A stretch of 64,000 bases of DNA from Lacrimispora indolis DSM 755 (lineage in GTDB: Bacteria > Bacillota > Clostridia > Lachnospirales > Lachnospiraceae), in the NCBI RefSeq assembly GCF_000526995.1, contig NZ_AZUI01000001.1:3576001-3640000 (forward strand), read 5' to 3'. The notes beneath the pieces are model-generated. The model made no database searches. It worked only from the letters and a program-made list of their open reading frames with translations, and was not told the DNA's origin. Positions 1 to 9,095 of the stretch are shown here, piece after piece (positions within the stretch are counted from its first letter, which is position 1; the number at the start of each line of letters is the position of its first letter). The translations under genes and the position numbers were made by a program.

Positions 1-60
1 TTCTTGTGCAGTTACAGAGATTGCTATGTTAGTTTTTCATTTCAGGCTGATACGGAAAGA

Positions 61-90
61 GTGCGTTTCCATGGGGAAATGCACTTTTTT
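61..90 (+). terminator. Rho-independent terminator of an upstream gene
   Basis: A 10-bp arm GTGCGTTTCC pairs with GGAAATGCAC (one G-T wobble) across a very short loop and is followed by a run of six T. It ends transcription of a gene that lies before the window. Confidence 0.75.
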
Positions 91-435
91 CGTATTTTTC
101 GTATTTACTTATCCGGCTGGATCACTTCCAGCTGTGATTTCAGCCCCAATTTCGGGAAGCTGTTCCATTGACATTGATATTAATGATAGGATCCGTAAGA
201 GGATGATTACTAATTATAATATAAAATTGTGTACATTATTCATTGTGAATTTTAATCAATACCTGCTTATATCAAGGGATATACGAATCACGGGCAGGGA
301 TGAAAGGTTTATAAAATGTATATTTATTAATTATTACCTAAATATTAGGTTATAATTGAAAATATAATGGTATTTTTGAACATTACAAGAGAAAGTGTTG
401 AATAAAGTTTATGTTAAAATGCACAAATAAGTCTA
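91..435. other. AT-rich intergenic stretch, no gene recognised
   Basis: Between the leading terminator and the pepD promoter I see no convincing gene. A 109-codon open frame from 26 crosses the terminator, has no ribosome binding site and gives a low-complexity peptide, so it was not called. The sequence becomes increasingly AT-rich toward the pepD promoter. Confidence 0.5.
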
Positions 436-464
436 TTGTATTTTGGACTTAATTGTGTTAATAT
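436..464 (+). promoter_or_regulatory. Sigma-A promoter of pepD operon
   Basis: TTGTAT (-35) and TAATAT (-10) are separated by 17 bp. TG one base before the -10 makes an extended -10. The predicted leader is about 70 nt and ends with AAAGGAG just before the GTG start of pepD. Confidence 0.65.
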
Positions 465-541
465 GTTATTGGGTTTTTTGCCCATAAACCTGTTTTTAAA
501 CACATAGAGGGCTAATTTTTTAGTAAAGGAGATCATATACC

Positions 542-2005
542 GTGGGTAACAAAGCATTGGTAAACGTGGAACCGGTTGAAGTGTTTCAGTATTTTGAGGA
601 AATCAGCAGTATTCCGAGAGGTTCGGGAGATGAAAGAAGAATCAGCGATTATTTAGTTTCTTTTGCCAAAGAACACAAGCTGGAGGTCATACAGGATAAA
701 GCACTGAATGTAATCATCAAGAAGCCAGGGACCAGGGGGTATGAAGAAAGCCCCGGCGTTGTGATCCAGGGACATATGGACATGGTATGTGAAAAGAGAC
801 CTGATGTAACCCATGATTTTATGACAGATCCGATTCAATTGAAAATCGTTGGAGATATGCTTTACGCAGACGGAACAACTCTCGGAGGAGACGACGGTAT
901 TGCCGTTGCTATGGGATTAGCGGTTTTGGCATCGGATACGCTGGAGCACCCGCCCGTGGAATTGGTGGTTACCACTTCTGAAGAGACTGGAATGGATGGC
1001 GCCCATGTGCTGGATCCCAAAAATGTATCGGGTAAAACGCTTATTAATATTGACTCAGAGGAAGAGGGAATCCTGACGGTAAGCTGTGCAGGCGGCTGTA
1101 CCTCCAGGATCAGTATTCCCATAATATGGGAAAGCCCGGATCCCAGCCGGGCGGCTTATGCAATTGATATTTCAGGTCTGCAGGGCGGTCATTCCGGAGT
1201 GGAAATACATAAGGGCAGAGCAAATGCCAATAAATTGATGGCCCGCCTTTTGAAAAGCTTGAGCTCGGAGATGGATTTAAATTTATGCTCCGTAAGTGGA
1301 GGTTCAAAGCATAACGCCATTGCCCGCGATGCACAGGCTGTGGTGTGTGTTAATATTGACAATGTCTCAGAACTGAAAGAGCAGGTTTCCCGTTTGGAGG
1401 AAATATTTAAGGATGAATTCAAAACAGCAGATCCGGATATAAAAATTGAGCTAAAACCTGCTGAAAATATGCCGGAACGAATCATGTCAAAGGATACAAA
1501 GGAAAACATCATTAATTTTATGTATCTGATTCCAAACGGAATACAAAGTGTAAGCATGGATATTGAGGGGTTGGTAGAAAGTTCATTGAATCTGGGAGTA
1601 GTTCAGATAAAGGAGGACAGCGTTGAGATCATCAGTTCTATAAGAAGCTCTGTTGGAAGTATAAAGGATAATATTTATAATACCGTTGCCGCCATTGCCG
1701 GCCTTACCAATGGAAAGGTGTCTGCTGAATCGGATTACCCGGAATGGAAATATAATCCCGATTCAAAAGTAAGACAGCTTTTTATAGACTTATATGAGAA
1801 TTTATTTGGTGAAAAACCTCTGATAAGTGCAATTCATGCCGGACTTGAATGTGCGATTTTTGATAAAAAGTTTAATGGAAACCTGGATATGATTTCCATT
1901 GGACCTACCATGTCTGGAGTACATACTGCAGAGGAGCATCTAAGCATTCCGTCTACCCAGAGGACATGGAAGTATTTGACAGAAGCGCTGAAAGCTCTCA
2001 AATAG
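542..2005 (+). CDS. pepD: Aminoacyl-histidine dipeptidase (PepD, M20 family)
   Basis: Cytosolic zinc dipeptidase that cleaves Xaa-His and other dipeptides. The 487 residues match the usual family length. Metal-ligand motifs are visible: GHMDMV (His78, Asp80 near the first ligand), GGDDG (Asp117/118), the catalytic pair TSEETG (Glu147/148) and DSEEEG further on. The start is GTG, chosen because AAAGGAGAT lies at the right distance upstream. It is followed after 88 bp by an OPT-family peptide transporter and a PqqD-like protein, so the three probably form a peptide uptake and breakdown unit. Family assignment is secure; exact substrate range is not visible. Confidence 0.93.
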   Translation: MGNKALVNVEPVEVFQYFEEISSIPRGSGDERRISDYLVSFAKEHKLEVIQDKALNVIIKKPGTRGYEESPGVVIQGHMDMVCEKRPDVTHDFMTDPIQLKIVGDMLYADGTTLGGDDGIAVAMGLAVLASDTLEHPPVELVVTTSEETGMDGAHVLDPKNVSGKTLINIDSEEEGILTVSCAGGCTSRISIPIIWESPDPSRAAYAIDISGLQGGHSGVEIHKGRANANKLMARLLKSLSSEMDLNLCSVSGGSKHNAIARDAQAVVCVNIDNVSELKEQVSRLEEIFKDEFKTADPDIKIELKPAENMPERIMSKDTKENIINFMYLIPNGIQSVSMDIEGLVESSLNLGVVQIKEDSVEIISSIRSSVGSIKDNIYNTVAAIAGLTNGKVSAESDYPEWKYNPDSKVRQLFIDLYENLFGEKPLISAIHAGLECAIFDKKFNGNLDMISIGPTMSGVHTAEEHLSIPSTQRTWKYLTEALKALK

Positions 2006-2093
2006 CGGCATAGAGGTGGACCATTTATTGGGTTTCAATTTATGGCAATTATTGAATCAAGCAATGACTATATAATATAAGGGAGTACTGTGT

Positions 2094-4013
2094 ATGAATC
2101 AAAAATTATCTAAAGGAGCATATGGCGGTGTGTCCGGAAAAGACTACGTCCCATACGTTTCCAAAAGCTCAGGATTGGGCGGAAATATTACAGTATTAAT
2201 CATTGGTATTCTTCTGTCAGCATTGTTCGCCGCATCGACTGCTTACTCGGGGATGAAAGCTGGTCTTACAGTTGCCGCCGGGATACCGGGTTCCATATTG
2301 GGTTCTGTATTTATTGCTGTTTTTGCCAGGGAAAAGGGGATTCTTGGAAAGACACTCATGCAGGGGATGGCAAGCGGCGGTGAATCCATTGCCAGCGGCA
2401 TGATATTTGTTTTGCCGGCAATTCTTTTGATTGGTTCCAAAGTGACATTTCTGGAAGGCTTTGTGATCGGAGTCGGCGGTGCATTGTTTGGTATTGGGGC
2501 AGCTTCTCTTGTTTACAATTATTTGATCGTGGAAGAGCATGGGAAATTAATGTATCCGGAATCAATGGCTATTTCTGAAACCCTGGTTGCTTCGGAAGGC
2601 GCTAAAGATTCACTTAAGTTTATGGGGATCGGATTTGGAATAGGCGGTTTGATAACCATGTTGACCAGCTCATTCTTAAATATCACCAACAATGTGATCA
2701 GCTTTGTAAATGAGCCTTTTTACAAATGGAAGTTTCAGCTGGAAGTAAATCCCCTGCTGCTGGGGATCGGCTTTATTGTTGGAATGCAGGTGTCCGTGAC
2801 CATGTTTGCCGGTTCCATATTATCCAACTTTGCCGTTACTCCTCTCATTGGCTATTTTGCTTCTTTAGGCAGTGGCGGCCCGGCCGTATGGAATAATCCC
2901 GCTGTCAGTGTAAACGGCATGGGGGTCAGCGATATAGCAGGGAGCTACGTAAAATATATCGGTGCTGGCATGATGCTTTCCGGCGGCCTGATCGGTGCGG
3001 TAAAGCTGATTCCGACGGTTATCGCTTCCATAAAGGAAACCATGAATGCCAGAGGAAAAGGCGCCGGCGCCGGGTCTTCTGTTGAAACTGTTATATTACT
3101 GGCAGGTATTATCATAGGCTTTATCGGCGGTTTCCTGGTGTCAGGCGGCAACCTTGCCATGGCTTTGCTTGGCGCTGTTTTGTCCATGGTGCTGTCCTTG
3201 ATGTTTGTCATTGTTTCCGGCCGTTTAACCGGTACCATCGGAACTTCAAACCTTCCGGTATCCGGAATGACAATTGCTTCTATTGTTATTGTCACACTGC
3301 TGTTTGTGGGATTGGGTTGGAAGAGCGTGGCTGATAACAAGGCCTTGCTGCTGTTCGGCTCCTTTATCGTCACTGCAATCGCTGCGGCGGGAGGTTACTG
3401 CCAATCGCAAAAAGTTTCTTTTATCATTGGCGGAGATAAGACTGAAATGCAGAAATATTTTGCCATTGCTTCAGTGGTAGGCGTTGTGGTAGTTACCTGC
3501 GTCATATTATTGCTTTCAAACCAGCTTTCCATGACCGGTGACAATGTTCCGTTTGCACTGCCTCAGGCGAATTTAATGGCAACCTTGACCGCCGGAATCA
3601 TGTCGGGTCAATTACCCTGGGTCATGATCATCTGCGGTATTGTGATGGGAATTGTATTGTTTTTACTGGGACTCCCTGTAATGACAGTGGCAATAGGGTT
3701 TTATTTACCCATATCCACAACCTCTATCATTTTGATAGGAGCCCTGGTTCGTTTCTTTGCGGAGAAATACTCCCAAAATGAGAGGGAAAGTGAAGTGAGG
3801 GTTTCTAACGGAGTAAGCCTGTCGTCAGGGCTTGTTGCCGGCGGATCAATCATCGGACTGATCGGAATCATACTGCAGGTTGCGGGCATTATCAAAGGCA
3901 CCGGTCCAAACGGATTTGCGAACACAAATGGAATGGCATTTATCTTACTGATTATTCTTGTAGCAGCGACCGCAATACCGATTTTTAAGAGTGAAGTGAA
4001 GAATGTTAAATAA
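2094..4013 (+). CDS. OPT family oligopeptide transporter
   Basis: A 639-residue polytopic membrane protein with many hydrophobic segments rich in Gly. The N-terminal part (AASTAYSGMKAGLTVAAGIPGS) and the later GMQVSV..FAGSILSNFAVTPLIGYF region are typical of the OPT/YSL transporter superfamily, which imports small peptides or metal chelates by proton symport. The ribosome binding site AAGGGAG precedes ATG 2094. Its place between a dipeptidase and a PqqD-like protein favours peptide import. The gene overlaps the next one by 11 nt, which indicates translational coupling. Substrate is inferred from context only. Confidence 0.9.
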   Translation: MNQKLSKGAYGGVSGKDYVPYVSKSSGLGGNITVLIIGILLSALFAASTAYSGMKAGLTVAAGIPGSILGSVFIAVFAREKGILGKTLMQGMASGGESIASGMIFVLPAILLIGSKVTFLEGFVIGVGGALFGIGAASLVYNYLIVEEHGKLMYPESMAISETLVASEGAKDSLKFMGIGFGIGGLITMLTSSFLNITNNVISFVNEPFYKWKFQLEVNPLLLGIGFIVGMQVSVTMFAGSILSNFAVTPLIGYFASLGSGGPAVWNNPAVSVNGMGVSDIAGSYVKYIGAGMMLSGGLIGAVKLIPTVIASIKETMNARGKGAGAGSSVETVILLAGIIIGFIGGFLVSGGNLAMALLGAVLSMVLSLMFVIVSGRLTGTIGTSNLPVSGMTIASIVIVTLLFVGLGWKSVADNKALLLFGSFIVTAIAAAGGYCQSQKVSFIIGGDKTEMQKYFAIASVVGVVVVTCVILLLSNQLSMTGDNVPFALPQANLMATLTAGIMSGQLPWVMIICGIVMGIVLFLLGLPVMTVAIGFYLPISTTSIILIGALVRFFAEKYSQNERESEVRVSNGVSLSSGLVAGGSIIGLIGIILQVAGIIKGTGPNGFANTNGMAFILLIILVAATAIPIFKSEVKNVK

Positions 4014-4356
4014 TAATGATGAGGTTTTAAATATCATATATAAAATTTCGGATGAACTGGAATATGAAGTTGACAAAAACGGCATTGTGACCATACTTGA
4101 AAAACAGGATCACAAGGTCCAGCGTTTTTTTAGAAAACTTGGTTTCAGAATTCCGGAATATAAAAAGACTGCCATGGATGAGTATGGAAGCTGGGTTTTT
4201 CTTCAAATTGACGGCAGCAGAACTGTTTGGGAAATTGGCAAAGGCCTTGAAGAAAAGTACGGCCATAAGGTTTTGCCGCTGTATGAAAGATTGCTGTTAT
4301 ACATCAGTCACCTGGAGCAGCAATTTCACTATATCGAAAATACCGGCAGGATGTAA
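4003..4356 (+). CDS. PqqD-like small protein (peptide-binding chaperone fold)
   Basis: A 117-residue soluble protein. The core DEYGSWVFLQIDGSRTVWEI followed by a helical segment matches the PqqD fold, which in RiPP pathways holds the precursor peptide for a radical SAM enzyme. No radical SAM enzyme or precursor peptide is encoded nearby. Instead the gene overlaps the 3' end of an OPT transporter and follows a dipeptidase, so a role in peptide binding or in transporter regulation is an inference. The overlap of 11 nt supports co-translation. Family membership is fairly sure from the IDG..TV.EI signature; function is unknown. Confidence 0.75.
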   Translation: MLNNNDEVLNIIYKISDELEYEVDKNGIVTILEKQDHKVQRFFRKLGFRIPEYKKTAMDEYGSWVFLQIDGSRTVWEIGKGLEEKYGHKVLPLYERLLLYISHLEQQFHYIENTGRM

Positions 4357-4359
4357 TAA

Positions 4360-4380
4360 AGAGTCTGCTTTGCAGACTCT
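4360..4380 (+). other. Perfect 9-bp stem-loop after the PqqD-like gene
   Basis: AGAGTCTGC and GCAGACTCT flank a TTT loop. There is no T-tract after it, so it is more likely an mRNA-stabilising or processing hairpin than a terminator; a proper terminator follows 60 nt later. Confidence 0.45.
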
Positions 4381-4440
4381 CCAGCCACTATGGAGTATTT
4401 CAGCAGACATACTTTAGCACGGAGGAATCACAATACATGT

Positions 4441-4482
4441 AGACCGGTGCCGGGAATTACGTCCTGGCACCGGTCTTTTTTT
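4441..4482 (+). terminator. Rho-independent terminator of the pepD operon
   Basis: GACCGGTGCC pairs perfectly with GGCACCGGTC around a short loop and is followed by seven T. Confidence 0.9.
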
Positions 4483-4525
4483 CGCATCAGCGTGAACATG
4501 CCTTGAATTTCAAGGGAATGACTAA

Positions 4526-4621
4526 CTGACTGCGGACGTATATGGCGTACAGATTCCAGTCCTTTTAGATGTCCTTATTAACGGATCACTGAAAGAAGAA
4601 CAGATTGACACTGGAGTTTAA
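4526..4621 (+). pseudogene. Possible remnant of a binding-protein C-terminus
   Basis: A 31-codon open frame without a start reads ...DVYGVQIPVLLDVLING.. and ends in EEQIDTGV before a stop. This looks like the last residues of a sugar-type periplasmic binding protein, but no other part of such a gene is present. It overlaps the end of the minus-strand subtilase gene. The call rests on a short stretch and may be chance. Confidence 0.15.
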
Positions 4622-6324
4622 GCATTTTTAACTGTTGTAAAAAAACGATTGATATCCACCAGGCCATAACCCCATATGTTATTTGGATAAGTATTGTAAT
4701 CATCCCGCATTGCATTCCAACTTAACTGCCGGTTAATAATGTTGCCGGTCATCTGGATATAATTCTTTTTGACAATTGCCCATTCAAAAACCATAGCCAT
4801 AATGCCTGCTGTGTGAGCCGCCGCCGCTCCTGTTCCTGTGGCATAGCCATATGTGTTTTCCGGAAGTGCACATGGGATACGATAGCCTGGAGCTGCAATA
4901 TCAGGTTTAATTAATCCTATTCTCGTGTAGCCTCTGCCTGATTCTTCCAGAATGCTGTTATTGTCCTGATTATAGGCGGTAACCGTCAACAGGCTTTTTG
5001 CATTTCCCGGAGAAGTAATCGTAACGTTTGGATCTGAGTTTATAAAGTATGTTTCGTTTGAGATCAAGTCACCTGTCGGGAGCCATGCATGAAAGGAGAA
5101 GGAATCATTATTCATATTCTCTACATGAATATGCCAGATTCCTGGAAAGGTATTTTGGAAACGCAGCAGGATAAGCTGGTCTCCGGTGTTTTGTTCAAAA
5201 ATAATATTATTTATCCAGATGTTTGTTTCGCTTAAATTGAAATTATAATTTAAGCAGCTATTTAGAGCCGGAGGAATTAATCTGGTAGATTCATTGTTGG
5301 GTGAAGTGATGCTGATGGAGAGCTGTGCCGGAGAATATGACCAGATTTCCAAGGAGAACATACTGTCATCATTTCCCGCATTTAATTCAAAATCATGGTA
5401 AGAGAATCCGGATACAGGGGCGCCGAAATAATGCCTTTGTTTGTTTCCTTCATTTCCTGCTGAGACTGCAACTCCAACTCCGGGAAGCAGTGCCAGGTAA
5501 TCCAGATAGCTGCTTAAAGGACCGTTCCCGTCATGTCCTCCCTGACTTGTTCCAAGGGCAATACAGATCACCATTGGCTTATTTAATTGCAGGGAAACAA
5601 GAAAGAGATAACGTGCGGCAAGCATAATATCAGATTCCTGAAAACACAGGGCACTGTCCGGTATTAAAAAGATATCTTTTAAATTTTTTTTTGCATTTTT
5701 CAGTTTTACGACCACCAGATCAGCTTCCGAAGCAACACCGCGTAACCTTTGGTCATTGGTTGGGCTGCCGGCCACTATGCTGGAAATTGCCGTGCCATGG
5801 CCATTGGTATCAATCGAAGGAACGATAGATAAAGGATCATCAGACTGCAACGCTTGGTTTATTAAATCTCTGCCGTATTCGGAGCCAAATGCAAAGCTTT
5901 CCGGCCGTTCACCGTTTTGTATGGTCTGATCCCATATGGACTGAATGCGGGTGGTTCCGTATCTGTTTCTAAAAGCCTGGTGCCGGTAATCAATGCCTGT
6001 ATCTATAATTCCTATTAAAACGTCTTTTCCAAACAAGCTTAAATCAGGATTGCTCTGAACTGCTGTAATTCCTGATCTGTCTATACTTGCTATTGAATTC
6101 AGCGTAAAGATTGATGAAAAACTGTTGTAAGGATACAGGCCTAAGTCACAAAGGTTCATAGATTCTACGGGAACATGTTCCAAAGAAAAATCTTCATTGA
6201 GGTAAGTCAAATCATAGTTAATTTCATGTAATGGAATGAGAGCATTATTAATAAACAGATCGTAATAATTATTATCAAGTATTCTTTCCAAACTCAAGCC
6301 CCTTTTTACATTCTGGTGTCTCAC
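4618..6324 (-). CDS. Subtilisin-like (S8) Csp-type pseudoprotease
   Basis: A 568-residue S8-family protein of the clostridial CspA/B/C germination type, with the N-terminal LDNNYYDLFINNALIP segment and no signal peptide. Asp108 (GIIDTG) and His176 (NGHGT) of the triad and the oxyanion Asn291 (SAGNEGN) are present, but the catalytic Ser position in the GTSxAA motif is Gly499 (ATGTGAAAAHTAG). It should therefore be proteolytically dead, as for C. difficile CspC, which also has Gly at this place. The frame opens with GTG at 6324 but has a poor ribosome binding site there; a TTG at 6291 has AAAAGGGG in front and may be the real start. Germination role is inference. Confidence 0.85.
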   Translation of the reverse strand: MRHQNVKRGLSLERILDNNYYDLFINNALIPLHEINYDLTYLNEDFSLEHVPVESMNLCDLGLYPYNSFSSIFTLNSIASIDRSGITAVQSNPDLSLFGKDVLIGIIDTGIDYRHQAFRNRYGTTRIQSIWDQTIQNGERPESFAFGSEYGRDLINQALQSDDPLSIVPSIDTNGHGTAISSIVAGSPTNDQRLRGVASEADLVVVKLKNAKKNLKDIFLIPDSALCFQESDIMLAARYLFLVSLQLNKPMVICIALGTSQGGHDGNGPLSSYLDYLALLPGVGVAVSAGNEGNKQRHYFGAPVSGFSYHDFELNAGNDDSMFSLEIWSYSPAQLSISITSPNNESTRLIPPALNSCLNYNFNLSETNIWINNIIFEQNTGDQLILLRFQNTFPGIWHIHVENMNNDSFSFHAWLPTGDLISNETYFINSDPNVTITSPGNAKSLLTVTAYNQDNNSILEESGRGYTRIGLIKPDIAAPGYRIPCALPENTYGYATGTGAAAAHTAGIMAMVFEWAIVKKNYIQMTGNIINRQLSWNAMRDDYNTYPNNIWGYGLVDINRFFTTVKNA

Positions 6325-6445
6325 CTATATTTATGCAAAAAGATTGGAATTATGAAATTTATGGATCATATCAAAGCAATTAATGGTAATAATTGAATAA
6401 AATCATTCTGGTCTTTTAGATGAGTTTGATAGATCGGGATTTTCC

Positions 6446-7363
6446 TTAATAAGCTGCTTCTATTTCTTTGATCTTCTCATAAAGCATATCATTGACCGGA
6501 ACCATTAACCCGTGTTTTGCCGCCAGACGCCGGACAACTCCGGAAAACATTTCCACTTCCGAATACCGGCGGGCGATTCCATCCTGACGCATGGAGGGAA
6601 CGCTTTCCGGTGAAAGGGTTTTGATCAGATTTATGTAGAAAGCCATATCTTCTTCCGATAAGCCGACTCCTTCTTTTTGAGAAAGGGCGATCACTTCTTC
6701 CATGGCCCCGATCAGGGCGTCGTAAGCTTTTCCGGGAGCAAGCACTCCGCTGTAATCGGTTTCAAAGGCCATACAGGTCTGGTTGATCCCTACATTCAGC
6801 ATGAATTTTCCCCAAAGGCGTTTCACAATGTTGTCTTCTACCTTATAAGATACACCGGCTCTGTCAAAGTATCCGGTTAAGTCCTTTAGCCGGGACTCCT
6901 GTCCATTGGTTCTGGTTCCAAGATAAAGTGTTCCGGGACGGGTAAAAGTGAGCTTGGAACCGAACCTCATGGCATCCATTCCCTGTGCAATGCAATAAAG
7001 CACTTTTTCCTGGCCGAACCGTTCTGCAATGATCTCCTCGCTGTCGATTCCATTCATGACTGATATGATGGTGGTATCAGGGCCGATGCTGGCCGCCATG
7101 GTATCCAAAGCAGAGGGAAGAGCGCCGTACTTGACGGCCACAATGAGAAAATCCACAGGCAGAGCCTTTGCACAATCCTGAATTCTAAAGGAAAAGGGCC
7201 GGCCGTTTATGGAGAAGGGCGTCCGGCTGTAACGGTCTATTCGCTCACGGTCCCCGAGAAAGAAAACGGCATCAGGGCCAAGGGAGGCGGAAATCTGGCT
7301 GGCATAGAGCATACCTAATGCGCCCATCCCTACAATTGCAGTTGTTTTTTCATGATCACTCAT
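6446..7363 (-). CDS. Ketopantoate reductase family protein
   Basis: NADPH-dependent 2-dehydropantoate 2-reductase-like enzyme of 305 residues. The N-terminal GMGALGMLYASQIS is the GxGxxG dinucleotide fold, and the all-alpha C-terminal domain carries the family's KLWGKFMLNVGINQT motif. The start at 7363 was chosen over one 14 codons upstream because AAAGGAGA sits before it. It lies 26 nt after a lipoprotein gene, in a minus-strand pair. No other pantothenate gene is near, and many paralogues of this family reduce other 2-keto acids, so I do not assign panE. Confidence 0.85.
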   Translation of the reverse strand: MSDHEKTTAIVGMGALGMLYASQISASLGPDAVFFLGDRERIDRYSRTPFSINGRPFSFRIQDCAKALPVDFLIVAVKYGALPSALDTMAASIGPDTTIISVMNGIDSEEIIAERFGQEKVLYCIAQGMDAMRFGSKLTFTRPGTLYLGTRTNGQESRLKDLTGYFDRAGVSYKVEDNIVKRLWGKFMLNVGINQTCMAFETDYSGVLAPGKAYDALIGAMEEVIALSQKEGVGLSEEDMAFYINLIKTLSPESVPSMRQDGIARRYSEVEMFSGVVRRLAAKHGLMVPVNDMLYEKIKEIEAAY

Positions 7364-7389
7364 AAAGTCTCCTTTCAATAAAGCCTTTC

Positions 7390-7857
7390 TTACTGGATCA
7401 GGCATTGGCTTTTGTCTAAGCCGCCTGCATTCATGCTGTCCTGATATATTTTTTCCAATTCTTCCAGGTGAAAGGCTCCGTCAGCTACCTGGTAATATTT
7501 TTTCGTATCCGGCAGATAGAACATGCCGTTTTCGTCCACATTTACCGCACCGGTCTGACCGTCGGAGCTGGAAAAATAAATCTGATAAGTGGTGGCTATA
7601 TCAAGGGCCCCGTCTGGAACTTCTTTTAAAGAGAAGCCGTGAAAGAGATCAGCCACTGTGGCTATGGTTTCTTTATTTTCATCATAAAAAGAATAACAAA
7701 TGGAACCATAGTAAATGGAAACGGATTCAGTTTTTTCTGTGTCAACGGGAATTCCGGTAAGGTCCCTTGCTGTCTCCTTTTTCTGGATCTGGCAGGAGGT
7801 AAGGGATAATAAAATCAGGATAAAAAGGAAAATAGTTTTTTGTATTCTTCTAACCAT
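7390..7857 (-). CDS. Predicted lipoprotein of unknown function
   Basis: A 155-residue protein with a signal peptide and lipobox LTSC (Cys22), so it is expected to be anchored to the outer face of the membrane. The rest (..SVSIYYGSICYSFYDENKETI.. and ..GAVNVDENGMFYLPDTKKYYQV..) is a small beta-rich domain I do not recognise. GAGG precedes the ATG. It is probably co-transcribed with the downstream ketopantoate-reductase-like gene. Confidence 0.7.
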   Translation of the reverse strand: MVRRIQKTIFLFILILLSLTSCQIQKKETARDLTGIPVDTEKTESVSIYYGSICYSFYDENKETIATVADLFHGFSLKEVPDGALDIATTYQIYFSSSDGQTGAVNVDENGMFYLPDTKKYYQVADGAFHLEELEKIYQDSMNAGGLDKSQCLIQ

Positions 7858-7939
7858 AGGAAACCTCGTTTTTAAATCTATATTACCACAAGTTTAAAAA
7901 AAAGCAAAGAAATAGGGGAAGAATCGCCGGGACTAAACC

Positions 7940-8869
7940 CTATAGATGTTTTGTCTGATAATAGCCGGCCAGGATATCAAGATAGGCCTTGGCGTATTTC
8001 GGCAAATACCGGTTTTTCTGGTAAGCAGCTATAAGAGTATTTTGGATCTTTTCCTTTCCAATGGAAAGGCAGACGGAAGAGCTGGGCTCCCTGTCTTTTA
8101 GAAAATGGTAGTAGCTTTCCGGGGCAAAGGCAGCCCCTAAGCCTTCCATGGCAAGGCGGATGGACATTTCACTGCTTCTGGTATGAAGCAGGACCTTTGG
8201 TTGCAGCCCGTAATCCTTAAAGAGCTTTAGGGCAAGGCCCCCGGTATTCTGGTCCGGGTAGAGAAGGATAAAGGGGGCGTCTGCAAGAAGGCTTAGATCG
8301 ATCCAGGGATATTGGAAACCTTCTTTTTTTTCTGCCTTCTGTATCAAAGGATTTGAGCCTGATAATATCAGAACCATTTCTTCTTTTCCTATAACCTGGT
8401 AATCCAGGCCGGTGGGGAATTCATGGACATTGTAAAAGGTTAAGTCCACAGTGTGGTCGGTCAGGGTATGTTCGGCTACAAAATTGACCTCCTCCATCAT
8501 GTTGACCGTGACGTGGGGATACAGCCGGTGAAATTTGGACAGGGTGGGGCCGATCAGGCTGTTTCCAAGCATGATGGGGATGGCGATATTTAGGCGTCCA
8601 TGGTTCTGATGCATGATGTCATCAAATTCCATATCCCATTCCATGCCGTATTCTACGATTTTTTCTGCATAATGAATGTAGCGTTCTCCGATGTAAGTTG
8701 GAAAATAACCGCTTCCAACCCGGTCAAAAAGGCTGACTCCAAGCTGATGCTCTAAGTTTTTTAAATATTTACTTAAGGATGGCTGGGAGATGAAAAGACT
8801 TTCTGCCGCTTTGCTGATGTTTTTCTGCCTGGCAATTGCCAGAATGTATCTTGCTTCTTTCAGTTCCAT
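7940..8869 (-). CDS. LysR family transcriptional regulator
   Basis: A 309-residue regulator. The N-terminal winged helix-turn-helix (residues 1-60, ARQKNISKAAESLFISQPSLSKYLKNLE) is textbook LysR, followed by a periplasmic-binding-like effector domain. The start at 8869 is chosen because AAAGGGGG lies 7 nt upstream; the longer frame adds 21 residues that do not fit the family. It is divergent from the ABC importer/deaminase operon, with a promoter and palindromes between them, so it most likely controls that operon. The effector is unknown, perhaps a purine-type molecule. Confidence 0.9.
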   Translation of the reverse strand: MELKEARYILAIARQKNISKAAESLFISQPSLSKYLKNLEHQLGVSLFDRVGSGYFPTYIGERYIHYAEKIVEYGMEWDMEFDDIMHQNHGRLNIAIPIMLGNSLIGPTLSKFHRLYPHVTVNMMEEVNFVAEHTLTDHTVDLTFYNVHEFPTGLDYQVIGKEEMVLILSGSNPLIQKAEKKEGFQYPWIDLSLLADAPFILLYPDQNTGGLALKLFKDYGLQPKVLLHTRSSEMSIRLAMEGLGAAFAPESYYHFLKDREPSSSVCLSIGKEKIQNTLIAAYQKNRYLPKYAKAYLDILAGYYQTKHL

Positions 8870-8980
8870 AGGTGTTCCCCCTTTTGTGCAGGTGATGAGG
8901 TGGCTTACCAGAATGTTTTTCATTCCGATCATATACTCCTATTATAGCTTTACTGCATAAAAAATATAGATTATATGTAT

Positions 8981-9009
8981 TTGACGTACAGTATATCATA
9001 AATTATAAT
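8981..9009 (+). promoter_or_regulatory. Near-consensus promoter of the ABC importer operon
   Basis: TTGACG and TATAAT with 17 bp between. TACAGT at the spacer start and ACTGTA at 9030-9035 form a distant inverted pair that could be part of the LysR regulator's site. Confidence 0.8.
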
Positions 9010-9033
9010 AAAAGTATAGATATAAATTAACTG

Positions 9034-9045
9034 TACTTATAAGTA
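9034..9045. promoter_or_regulatory. 12-bp perfect palindrome, candidate operator
   Basis: TACTTATAAGTA lies about 20 nt downstream of the expected transcription start of the importer operon. Its symmetry and place suggest a protein binding site; the binding protein is not known, the divergent LysR regulator being the first candidate. Confidence 0.4.
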
Positions 9046-9095
9046 ATAATAAGTTTTGACAATGAATGATGTGTAAAACCCGCGGGGAGGTCAGG

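Noticed and set aside
26..355. 109-codon open frame at the window start
   Set aside because: It crosses a clear terminator, has no ribosome binding site and gives a low-complexity peptide.
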